NCBI GenBank assembly: GCA_017475525.1
Contig: JAFVFH010000048.1
Span: 1-42,454, forward strand
DNA: 42,454 bases
Reading direction: 5' to 3'
Origin: Alphaproteobacteria bacterium
Lineage (GTDB): Bacteria > Pseudomonadota > Alphaproteobacteria > RF32 > CAG-239
Within the stretch, counting starts at the first letter, position 1; every line of letters begins with the position of its first letter. The position numbers and the translations under genes are program-made. This document shows, one piece after another, positions 35,252-40,449 of the stretch. The notes under the pieces were generated by a model, which was not told the origin of the DNA, searched no databases, and saw only the letters and a program-made list of their open reading frames with translations.

Positions 35252-37057
35252 TTAAAAAAAACGTTTCACGGCAAAACTGATTTCCGTCACAGCATTTGAA
35301 GATAAGCTTTTTCGGTTTATTTTTGCTTCGAAATCCGTGTTTTTCAAAACATGCAGATTTAAGACAAGGCTTTGCTCAAAAATCGAGCCTTGTTTTTGTG
35401 TGGCAAATGTTTTTTTGAGCTCTGCCTGAAAACCAAATACATCACCGCTGTATAAAACGCCGACCGCACCCGATGCGCCGACCCAACCGTTATGGCTCAA
35501 AAATCCGCCGTAAGCGCCGTCAAGAGAGCTTAAAACATATCCCCAAAAATCATCGCTTAAAGCGACCGTTGTTCCGCCGGCGACTTCGCCTTTTGAAACA
35601 TACCCCTCTTTTTTGCTTTTGATTTTGACCGTTCTTAACACATCAAACTTTATTCTGTAAGACGGCGCCCAAAATCCTCTTTGAAACGGCGCAAACGAAT
35701 CGAGCTCCAAAACATGCAACTTTTCAAAAACATATTTATCATGATGGTCAATATGCGCAAAATACGTTTCCAAAAAATTGATGGCTGACCCTTTTAAGTA
35801 TCCGAACGGATTATCCGTCACCGCGTGATAAGCGGGTCGAAAGAAAATTTGCTCAAAAACCCTACCGTTTCGTGCGCCGACAGACGCACCGAACATCGCC
35901 GAGAGATGTCCATCTTTCGGGTCATTTCCCTCTTTGATGTTGTCAAATTTCTGCCCAACGGCAACCTTACTACGCTCTTTTAAGAAGCGAAAACTCTTTT
36001 TTCGATATTCTTTCAAATCCAAATCTTTGGCAACATATTGATATTGCACATATTGATATGCGGTTTCCAAAACATCGGCTTTTTGCTCCTCTCTTAAAAA
36101 GGAAATATCGGCATTTTCATCATCAGTTAAAGCATAATAAGCTTTTTTCTGATTTTGGTCCATCTGTTTTAAGCGATATTTAATTTTTCGTTCTCTCGAC
36201 GGTCTGTAATTGATTTTTTTGATGATTCCCCTGTTGTTCACGACGCGAATCGTATCAAGCGGAATCACCCATTTTCTAAATTCGTCCGCAAGCTGTAAAT
36301 CCGGTTTAATTGCATCTAAAATTTCAACAAGCATATACGAGCAATTTTGCGAAAAGAAATAGTAAGGCGTCGTCACATTGCCGATTTCCCAAATATGAGC
36401 CACAAAAAGCTCAAGATCCTTGCTGCTCAAATCGAGCTCATATTCCCAAATATCTCTGTTTTCGATGTTGTTATAGGTGTTGATTGTGTTATAATATGGT
36501 TTTATCGTGAGTCCGCCCTGAAAAAAACCCAAAAGCCCGTAAATCGCATAAAAGGGGCTTGTTTCATATCCGTTGGTATAAGCGCCGTAATTAACGCCGT
36601 GCGCCAAGAGCTGTGTGCCGCTTCTTGCCGTATCAATTCTGAAAAGCGTATGTCCGAAAAGCGACGAAGAATTGTTCATATAAGCATCGGTAAAAAGCAT
36701 TGTCACGCCGTTTGGTTTCAAATCTTTTTTAAACTGCTCAAAATCCTCACATTTCGGAAAATCTTTTTGAACCAAACCCTCTTTTTTCAAAACAAGGTAT
36801 CTTGCCGGAAAAAAGCATTTTCTTTTTTCATCATCACCTTCAAAGAGCTCAATATCTGCCAAGAGTTCGTCTTTTGGATTTTTTCTGCCGTTTTGCGACA
36901 CATAAAACGCATCATTTTTAACGGTGCCCACATACGACCCGAACATATTTTTTTGATAATGCAAAAGCTTCAGCCATTTTTCGGAATCTTCAAATCCGTC
37001 GGCTTTTACTTCAAAAGCTGAAAACAAACAAAAAACAAAGACAATTTTTTTGAACAT
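35252..37057 (-). CDS. DUF4105 (Lnb N-terminal-like) periplasmic protein with C-terminal barrel-like region
   Basis: A 601-aa exported protein (signal peptide to about residue 19). The N-terminal half matches DUF4105: SSSLFGHTLFRID with His136 and YYFFSQNCSYMLVEIL with Cys239, a likely His/Cys catalytic pair of a permuted papain-like fold. Some members of this superfamily (Lnb) move acyl chains on lipoproteins; that role is only inferred here. The last about 200 residues have alternating aromatic strands and end in VKRFF, like an outer-membrane beta-barrel. ATG 37057 lies after a terminator-like hairpin; the upstream GTG at 37072 would lie inside that hairpin. No clear ribosome site is visible. 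Confidence 0.82.
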   Translation of the reverse strand: MFKKIVFVFCLFSAFEVKADGFEDSEKWLKLLHYQKNMFGSYVGTVKNDAFYVSQNGRKNPKDELLADIELFEGDDEKRKCFFPARYLVLKKEGLVQKDFPKCEDFEQFKKDLKPNGVTMLFTDAYMNNSSSLFGHTLFRIDTARSGTQLLAHGVNYGAYTNGYETSPFYAIYGLLGFFQGGLTIKPYYNTINTYNNIENRDIWEYELDLSSKDLELFVAHIWEIGNVTTPYYFFSQNCSYMLVEILDAIKPDLQLADEFRKWVIPLDTIRVVNNRGIIKKINYRPSRERKIKYRLKQMDQNQKKAYYALTDDENADISFLREEQKADVLETAYQYVQYQYVAKDLDLKEYRKKSFRFLKERSKVAVGQKFDNIKEGNDPKDGHLSAMFGASVGARNGRVFEQIFFRPAYHAVTDNPFGYLKGSAINFLETYFAHIDHHDKYVFEKLHVLELDSFAPFQRGFWAPSYRIKFDVLRTVKIKSKKEGYVSKGEVAGGTTVALSDDFWGYVLSSLDGAYGGFLSHNGWVGASGAVGVLYSGDVFGFQAELKKTFATQKQGSIFEQSLVLNLHVLKNTDFEAKINRKSLSSNAVTEISFAVKRFF

Positions 37058-37062
37058 AGACA

Positions 37063-37087
37063 CAAAAAGCACGGTTATAAAGCCGTG
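37063..37087 (-). terminator. hairpin with T run between DUF3015 and DUF4105 genes
   Basis: Read on the minus strand, CACGGC and CCGTG arms (37087-37070) are followed by CTTTTTG. It stands 26 nt after the DUF3015 stop and 6 nt before the DUF4105 ATG, so it could end the DUF3015 message while letting part of the transcripts run on. Confidence 0.6.
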
Positions 37088-37112
37088 ATTTTCCTTATTT
37101 AATTACACAAAA

Positions 37113-37565
37113 TTAAGCTTTCATAATTTCGCAGAATCTCAATGTCACATCAACAACATCAACATTTTCGTTGTTGAAAAGATAAGCAAAATTTTTGTGT
37201 GCACGCTCGGCAACAACTTTTTCATCCATATCCATGATACCTGCCAAAGTTGTCAACGTTTCGCCATCGCCTGCAGCCACATCAATGGCAAATTGCTCCA
37301 TATTGTTTTCCAAGAAAGAAAAGATCATTTTTTGCGTACCGCCGGAAATACGTCCGTTCGGATCACAACCGGATGTACCTGATGTAATACCGAATGTTTG
37401 ATTGCCGAATGTGCCGTTGGTCGTCACCGCAAAAAGTTGCGGCACAATACCGCTTTGACCGCGCCAAGCCATTGAACCCAAACCGCAACCCGTGCTATCA
37501 TAAGCATTTGCGTTTGAAACAAAAGCCAAACCTAAAACGATCGCCAATCCCAAAATTTTTTTCAT
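37113..37565 (-). CDS. DUF3015 family exported protein
   Basis: A 150-aa protein with a signal peptide ending at ANA/YD (residue 21). The DUF3015 pattern follows: TGCGLGSMAW, QLFAVTTNGTFGNQTFGITSGTSGC, FLENNMEQFAIDVAAGDGETLTTLAGIM and a final helix with C near the end. Three Cys suggest a disulfide in the periplasm. Function is unknown, but DUF3015 and DUF4105 genes are often neighbours, as here. AGGAG stands 7 nt before ATG 37565. It is divergent from greA. Confidence 0.88.
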   Translation of the reverse strand: MKKILGLAIVLGLAFVSNANAYDSTGCGLGSMAWRGQSGIVPQLFAVTTNGTFGNQTFGITSGTSGCDPNGRISGGTQKMIFSFLENNMEQFAIDVAAGDGETLTTLAGIMDMDEKVVAERAHKNFAYLFNNENVDVVDVTLRFCEIMKA

Positions 37566-37668
37566 AAAATTTCTCCTAAAAAATATATATCAAAGACATA
37601 TATGATATTGTCGCAAACCTATAAAATTGTATATATAAAATAAAAGTTTTACACAAAAAAGAAAACAC

Positions 37669-37697
37669 TTGATTTTTATTTTTATCTGTGCTATATT
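37669..37697 (+). promoter_or_regulatory. sigma70-type promoter of greA
   Basis: TTGATT (37669-37674) and TATATT (37692-37697) are separated by exactly 17 bp. Transcription would start near 37704, giving a leader of about 105 nt before greA. Confidence 0.6.
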
Positions 37698-37722
37698 AAT
37701 TTCAAATTGAACAAACGATGGC

Positions 37723-37753
37723 TGTGGTGCAAAACATCACAGTCTGATTTTTT
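37723..37753 (+). terminator. leader terminator/attenuator upstream of greA
   Basis: Arms TGTGGTG and CATCACA (37723-37729, 37735-37741) form 7 bp with one G-T pair around CAAAA, followed within 6 nt by TTTTTT (37748-37753). It lies between the greA promoter and ATG. A transcript ending here would be about 50 nt, like the GraL leader RNA known for greA of enterobacteria. Confidence 0.6.
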
Positions 37754-37809
37754 CTAACTTTAAAAAACGGAGCTTTTAAGCTTCAAAGCAAGTTTTAAGG
37801 AGAAAACAC

Positions 37810-38283
37810 ATGGATAAGTTTCCTTTAACCAAAAAGGGATATTTACAACTTGAGCAAGAGCTCAAAAACTTGAAGGGCGTTGACCGTCCGAACATTATCG
37901 CCGCGATTGCGGAAGCCCGTTCGCATGGCGATTTATCTGAAAATGCGGAATATTCTGCCGCCAAAGAAAAACAAAGCTTTATTGAAGGTCGTATTCAAGA
38001 GCTGGAGGCTGTTGTGAGCCGTGCACAAGTGATTGATCCGGCAGCTATGTCCGGTGATGTTGTTCGTTTCGGCGCAACGGTTTTGGTTGCCGATGTCGAC
38101 ACGGATGATGAAAAAGAATATCAAATTGTGGGCGATTATGAGGCTGATATTGAAAAGAATCTTATTTCGGTTTCTTCCCCGATTGCCAAAGCTTTAATCG
38201 GTAAAGAAGTCGGCGACACGGTTGAGTTTATCGCCCCCGGCGGCAAAAAATCTTTTGAAATTTTAGTCGTTAAATATATTTAG
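37810..38283 (+). CDS. greA: transcription elongation factor GreA
   Basis: A 157-aa factor that rescues backtracked RNA polymerase by stimulating transcript cleavage. The N-terminal coiled coil has the tip acidic residues in EARSHGDLSENAEYSAAKEKQ, and the C-terminal FKBP-like domain has SSPIAKALIGKEVGDTVEFIAPGGKKSFEIL. Normal length. AAGGAG stands 8 nt before ATG 37810. It follows an attenuator-like leader and is followed by palindromic repeats. Confidence 0.97.
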   Translation: MDKFPLTKKGYLQLEQELKNLKGVDRPNIIAAIAEARSHGDLSENAEYSAAKEKQSFIEGRIQELEAVVSRAQVIDPAAMSGDVVRFGATVLVADVDTDDEKEYQIVGDYEADIEKNLISVSSPIAKALIGKEVGDTVEFIAPGGKKSFEILVVKYI

Positions 38284-38288
38284 TCCCC

Positions 38289-38532
38289 TTTATCGAATCC
38301 TCCCCCTCAGCGCCTTTGGCGCGAAACAGAGGGGGGAGGTATGGAGGGGGTGACTTTATTGAATCCTCCCCCTTGAGGGCGTGAGGATGAAAAATACCCG
38401 TGATGGTATTTTTCACCGCAAACGGCGACGTTTTGTTTTTTTCTAAGGAAGCGAGAAGCGACCGCAAGAAAAAATACAAAACAAGTGACCGAAGAAAGCT
38501 TTAGCTTTCAAGAAGAGGTATGGTGGGGGTGA
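38289..38532. repeat. CCTCCCCC palindromic units with a nested insert
   Basis: Two units of the CCTCCCCC...GGGGAGG family begin after greA. The second breaks off at CCCTTGAGGG (about 38379) and resumes with AGAGGTATGGTGGGGGTGAC (38513-38532). Beyond it the 38533-38851 gap contains more repeat pieces and no gene. The stretch GGTGGGGGTGACAACAAAAG joins both this array and the one at 31481-31640 to a following GTCATCCC element. Confidence 0.7.
38379..38512. repeat. hairpin-rich insert inside a palindromic unit
   Basis: About 134 bp split a CCTCCCCC unit. It contains a perfect 11-bp inverted repeat TGAAAAATACC/GGTATTTTTCA (38388-38398, 38405-38415). A longer imperfect one pairs GTTTTGTTTTTTTCT (38430-38444) with AGAAAAAATACAAAAC (38467-38482). 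A small GAAAGC/GCTTTC hairpin ends it. No coding frame of note. It is probably a second repeat family inserted into the first. Confidence 0.5.
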
Positions 38533-38552
38533 CAACAAAAGAGCCTTTTTTC

Positions 38553-38636
38553 CTGTCATCCCTTGCGCTGTGCGGCGCATCAAACTCAACTGTCATGCCT
38601 CGATTGCCTTTCGGGCAATCGTCAAGGCATCTACGA
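38553..38636. repeat. fused GTCATCCC and GTCATGCC palindromic repeats
   Basis: TGTCATCCCTTGCGCTGTG copies the start of the element at 31704 but stops after about 28 bp. A second palindrome follows: TGTCATGCCTCGATTGCC, TTTC, GGGCAATCGTCAAGGCATC. The composite shows successive insertion or recombination of repeat units. Confidence 0.6.
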
Positions 38637-38693
38637 ATTAATAAATTCCCAAAAGAAAAGAAGAGGTTTGGAGAGGGTGATAATAATAAAGTC

Positions 38694-38733
38694 ACCCCTC
38701 GCCGAGGCTGAAAGCCGAGTGCGTCCAGGGGTC
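38694..38733. repeat. CCCCTCGCCGAGGCT palindromic repeat, copy 2
   Basis: This repeats 17984-18025 with two short loop deletions, including the ends CCCCTCGCCGAGGCT and GTGCGTCCA.GGGTCT. It lies between greA and the Cys-rich microprotein gene. Confidence 0.65.
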
Positions 38734-38851
38734 TACGGATTATTTTTTTATGTCCCTTTTTAAGGCACACATACGCCGCTTCTCTTTTTCCCATCACCCC
38801 CTTTAAAATCCTTTTTCAAAGCTTATCTTTTTTTCATTCAAGGAGAAAAAG

Positions 38852-39037
38852 ATGAAAAAATGCGTTTATGACTACCAAAATTCCTGCACCTGCGCCGAAG
38901 ATGACAAATGCGGTTGCACCTTTGATGCTAATATGGCACACGACTTTTCTTGCAATTTTGAAGAAAAAAATATGCTTTTTAATCAACCTCAACCCAAAAA
39001 CACACCGCCCGAAGAACAAACTTCTTTACATTCATAA
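38852..39037 (+). CDS. 61-aa cysteine-rich small protein
   Basis: Six Cys are packed into the first 34 residues (positions 4, 12, 14, 20, 22, 34), with CTC and CGC pairs, a His and several Asp in between. A polar Pro/Gln-rich tail follows. The pattern suggests metal binding or a small zinc or iron-sulfur site; no family name is recognised. There is no signal peptide. AAGGAG at 38840-38845 lies 6 nt before ATG, a very strong site, which supports a real gene. The last 18 codons are duplicated downstream as part of the tandem RNA repeat, and the promoter of the first RNA lies inside its 3' end. Confidence 0.65.
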   Translation: MKKCVYDYQNSCTCAEDDKCGCTFDANMAHDFSCNFEEKNMLFNQPQPKNTPPEEQTSLHS

Positions 39038-39053
39038 TCTTTTCATATATTCT
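39025..39053 (+). promoter_or_regulatory. promoter of first tandem RNA
   Basis: TTTACA (39025-39030) and TATTCT (39048-39053) are 17 bp apart, inside and just after the 3' end of the Cys-rich gene. The expected start is near 39060. The same pair with the same spacing is kept in the second unit. Confidence 0.5.
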
Positions 39054-39060
39054 CGTTTTT

Positions 39061-39257
39061 GAATGGAACGATGAGTCCGTTTTGGGATTAAAGAAACCCT
39101 CCACAGAGCGTTATATTTTTATAACGAAATTTATTGCCTGAAAGTCTGATGACTGGAAGGCGGTGAATAAAACCTTTGCGGTTTAATAAGCCGCATCTAT
39201 CTCTGTGTAGTTTCTTTGCTTCCAGTCGCTGTTTTGACTCATCAAAGCGACTTTTTT
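39061..39257 (+). ncRNA. structured pseudoknotted RNA, tandem copy 1
   Basis: Predicted elements in order: 5' hairpin AATGGA/TCCGTT with loop ACGATGAG (39062-39081); GGG (39084-39086)/CCC (39097-39099); stem P3 CACAGAG (39102-39108) with CTCTGTG (39201-39207); hairpin CGTTATA-TTTT-TATAACG (39109-39126); stem P5 GACTGGAAG (39151-39159) with CTTCCAGTC (39219-39227); hairpin GCGGTT/AGCCGC (39178-39194); terminator GTCGC...GCGAC plus T7 (39225-39257). P3 and P5 cross, giving a pseudoknot. The loop motif GATGAGTC (39070-39077) is complementary to GACTCATC (39236-39243) in the terminator. The 5' end is estimated from the promoter. Family not recognised. Confidence 0.75.
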
Positions 39258-39258
39258 T

Positions 39259-39315
39259 AATCAACCTCAACCCAAAAACACACCGCCTGAAGAACAAACT
39301 TCTTTACATTCATAA
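39259..39315 (+). pseudogene. duplicated 3' fragment of the Cys-rich gene
   Basis: These 18 codons and stop repeat the end of the Cys-rich gene (NQPQPKNTPPEEQTSLHS) with a single synonymous change. There is no start codon or ribosome site, so it is a passenger of the tandem duplication, or is kept because it holds the promoter of the second RNA. Confidence 0.7.
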
Positions 39316-39331
39316 TCTTTTCATATATTCT
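39303..39331 (+). promoter_or_regulatory. promoter of second tandem RNA
   Basis: TTTACA (39303-39308) and TATTCT (39326-39331) with 17-bp spacing, identical to the first unit. The expected start is near 39338. Confidence 0.5.
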
Positions 39332-39338
39332 TGTTTTT

Positions 39339-39533
39339 GAACGGAACGATGAGTCCGTTTGGGAACAAAGAGCCCAATACCAAGCGTTATTTTTTAATAA
39401 CGAAATTTATTGCCTGAAGGTCTGCCGACTGGAAGGCGGTGAATAAAACCTTTGCGGTTGAATAGCCGCACTAACTTGGTATAGTTTCTTTGCTTCCAGT
39501 CGCTGTTTTGACTCATCAAAGCGACTTTTTTTT
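39339..39533 (+). ncRNA. structured pseudoknotted RNA, tandem copy 2
   Basis: Same order of elements as copy 1: AACGGA/TCCGTT hairpin (39340-39359); GGG/CCC; P3 ATACCAAG (39377-39384) with CTTGGTAT (39475-39482); hairpin CGTTATT-TTTT-AATAACG (39385-39402); P5 GACTGGAAG (39427-39435) with CTTCCAGTC (39493-39501); GCGGTT/AGCCGC (39454-39469); terminator ending in T8 (39526-39533). Relative to copy 1, three P3 pairs and one hairpin pair change on both strands and stay paired. GATGAGTC (39348-39355) again matches GACTCATC (39510-39517). The T run ends 25 nt before the next gene, so it could also act as its leader. Confidence 0.75.
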
Positions 39534-39558
39534 ATTGACTAACAACAAGGAAACAAAC

Positions 39559-39957
39559 ATGACAGATTCTGATGATTTTTTTTATACCAAAGCCGAGCTG
39601 AACAAGCTCATCACACGCTTTCTCAAAGAAACACTAAAAACCGAAGGCATCACACAAGAAAAACTTTCTTCATTTCTTTGCCTTAACGTTTCTGAAATCT
39701 TAAAAAACGGCATATCCGATGACATCTATGGTTTCTATCTTTTGTTTACAAAATTTCCTTTGTTTTTTTCCCAAATGCACATGCGGGACAAACGTTGGCA
39801 CGAAATAACTTTTGAGCGTTATGACACAGAGATGTTTATCATAAATACTTTAGCTTTTTTGCCCGAACTGAAGCTTAAAGAAATCAAAAACGCAATCAAA
39901 GAATATCACAGCGCCTTTACCAAAGCGGCGGGATATGATTTTTCCGTCATGGACTAA
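39559..39957 (+). CDS. unrecognised 132-aa cytoplasmic protein
   Basis: A helical, mixed-charge protein without signal or membrane helix. Residues about 30-52 (ITQEKLSSFLCLNVSEILKNG) loosely resemble a helix-turn-helix, but the match is weak. I recognise no family. ATG 39559 has AAGGA 7 nt upstream; a longer frame would run back into the RNA repeat. It starts 25 nt after the terminator of RNA copy 2 and ends tail-to-tail, with a 4-nt overlap, with the next gene. Readthrough of the RNA terminator may be how it is expressed, since no separate promoter fits in the gap. Confidence 0.7.
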   Translation: MTDSDDFFYTKAELNKLITRFLKETLKTEGITQEKLSSFLCLNVSEILKNGISDDIYGFYLLFTKFPLFFSQMHMRDKRWHEITFERYDTEMFIINTLAFLPELKLKEIKNAIKEYHSAFTKAAGYDFSVMD

Positions 39958-40352
39958 AAACTCAAAGCCGCCTTTTGGCACATTGCCTCAAAGTCTTCGT
40001 TGACATCAGCCCTGACCAAAACCTGTAAAATCGTTTTGTTTCCTCTTTGCTCAAAAGGCAACAACACAAAATCCGCCTCACCGTCATATAGTGCAAAAAG
40101 GATTTTCTCTTTCGACCTTTTTTCTTCTTTAAGGCCCTTGTAACAATCAAAAACATAGTTTTGATAAAAAACCTCAAAATCCGGATGAAACATTGTTTTG
40201 AAGAACACGCCTTTTTTTTGCTCATAATAAATTTCATCTTCTTCAAAACCCAATGTTTTGAGCAAAATATACATCATCACCGGATAAAAGAGCCTGCTCT
40301 CTTTTTTCACGTTTTCAATCAAAGCCGTTACATCGATCTCAATTTTTTTCAT
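39954..40352 (-). CDS. shortened chloramphenicol-acetyltransferase-like protein lacking the catalytic His
   Basis: A 132-aa protein. Residues 4-34 (IEIDVTALIENVKKESRLFYPVMMYILL) follow the CAT pattern of DIT-L, a charged helix, then FYP..+YI. HPDFEVFYQNYVF sits where CAT has its P-x-[FY]-T-V-F strand. FVLLPFEQRGNKTILQVLVRADVNEDF sits where CAT has its LP...QVHHAVCDGFH end. The catalytic HHxxxDG is replaced by VRADVNE, and the length is about 60% of a normal CAT, so it should be inactive as an acetyltransferase. ATG 40352 is chosen; a TTG 21 nt upstream is possible. The similarity is judged by eye. Confidence 0.5.
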   Translation of the reverse strand: MKKIEIDVTALIENVKKESRLFYPVMMYILLKTLGFEEDEIYYEQKKGVFFKTMFHPDFEVFYQNYVFDCYKGLKEEKRSKEKILFALYDGEADFVLLPFEQRGNKTILQVLVRADVNEDFEAMCQKAALSF

Positions 40353-40449
40353 GTTCGTTTTTTTAGCTTTCAAGCGTTAAAAAAATGTAAAAATGATTGT
40401 CATCTTTAAAAAATATGATAAAAGCATAATATTATTTCGGAAAAAGAAA

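Larger units (their letters stand above)
38981..39533 (+). repeat. 278-bp tandem duplication carrying microprotein tail, promoter and structured RNA
   Basis: Unit 1 runs 38981-39258 and unit 2 from 39259 to the T run at 39533. Each contains the 3' end of the Cys-rich gene, a promoter-like pair, a roughly 195-nt structured RNA and an intrinsic terminator. Flanks of the RNA are almost identical. Differences cluster in the RNA's variable stems and occur mostly as compensating pairs, so the duplication is not brand new and structure has been maintained. Confidence 0.85.

Noticed and set aside
38501-38797. Open frames on both strands within the repeat block between greA and the Cys-rich gene
   Set aside because: They cross several repeat boundaries, lack ribosome sites and show no protein-like pattern.
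39068-39100. GATGAGTCC followed by GAAA, like a hammerhead ribozyme core
   Set aside because: The invariant CUGAUGA is incomplete (CGATGA without the U), the flanking stems do not place GAAA correctly, and the motif is better explained by its exact match to the terminator loop.
39088-39297. 69-codon minus-strand frame across the tandem RNA
   Set aside because: It runs through stems and the terminator of the RNA; base changes between copies preserve RNA pairing, not this frame.
39061-39533. Retron msr-msd RNA
   Set aside because: No reverse transcriptase gene is nearby, and the units have their own promoter and terminator rather than flanking inverted a1/a2 repeats before an RT.
39559-39957. 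Toxin-antitoxin pair formed by the orphan gene and the convergent CAT-like gene
   Set aside because: The genes are convergent tail-to-tail, not co-directional, and neither resembles a known toxin or antitoxin.
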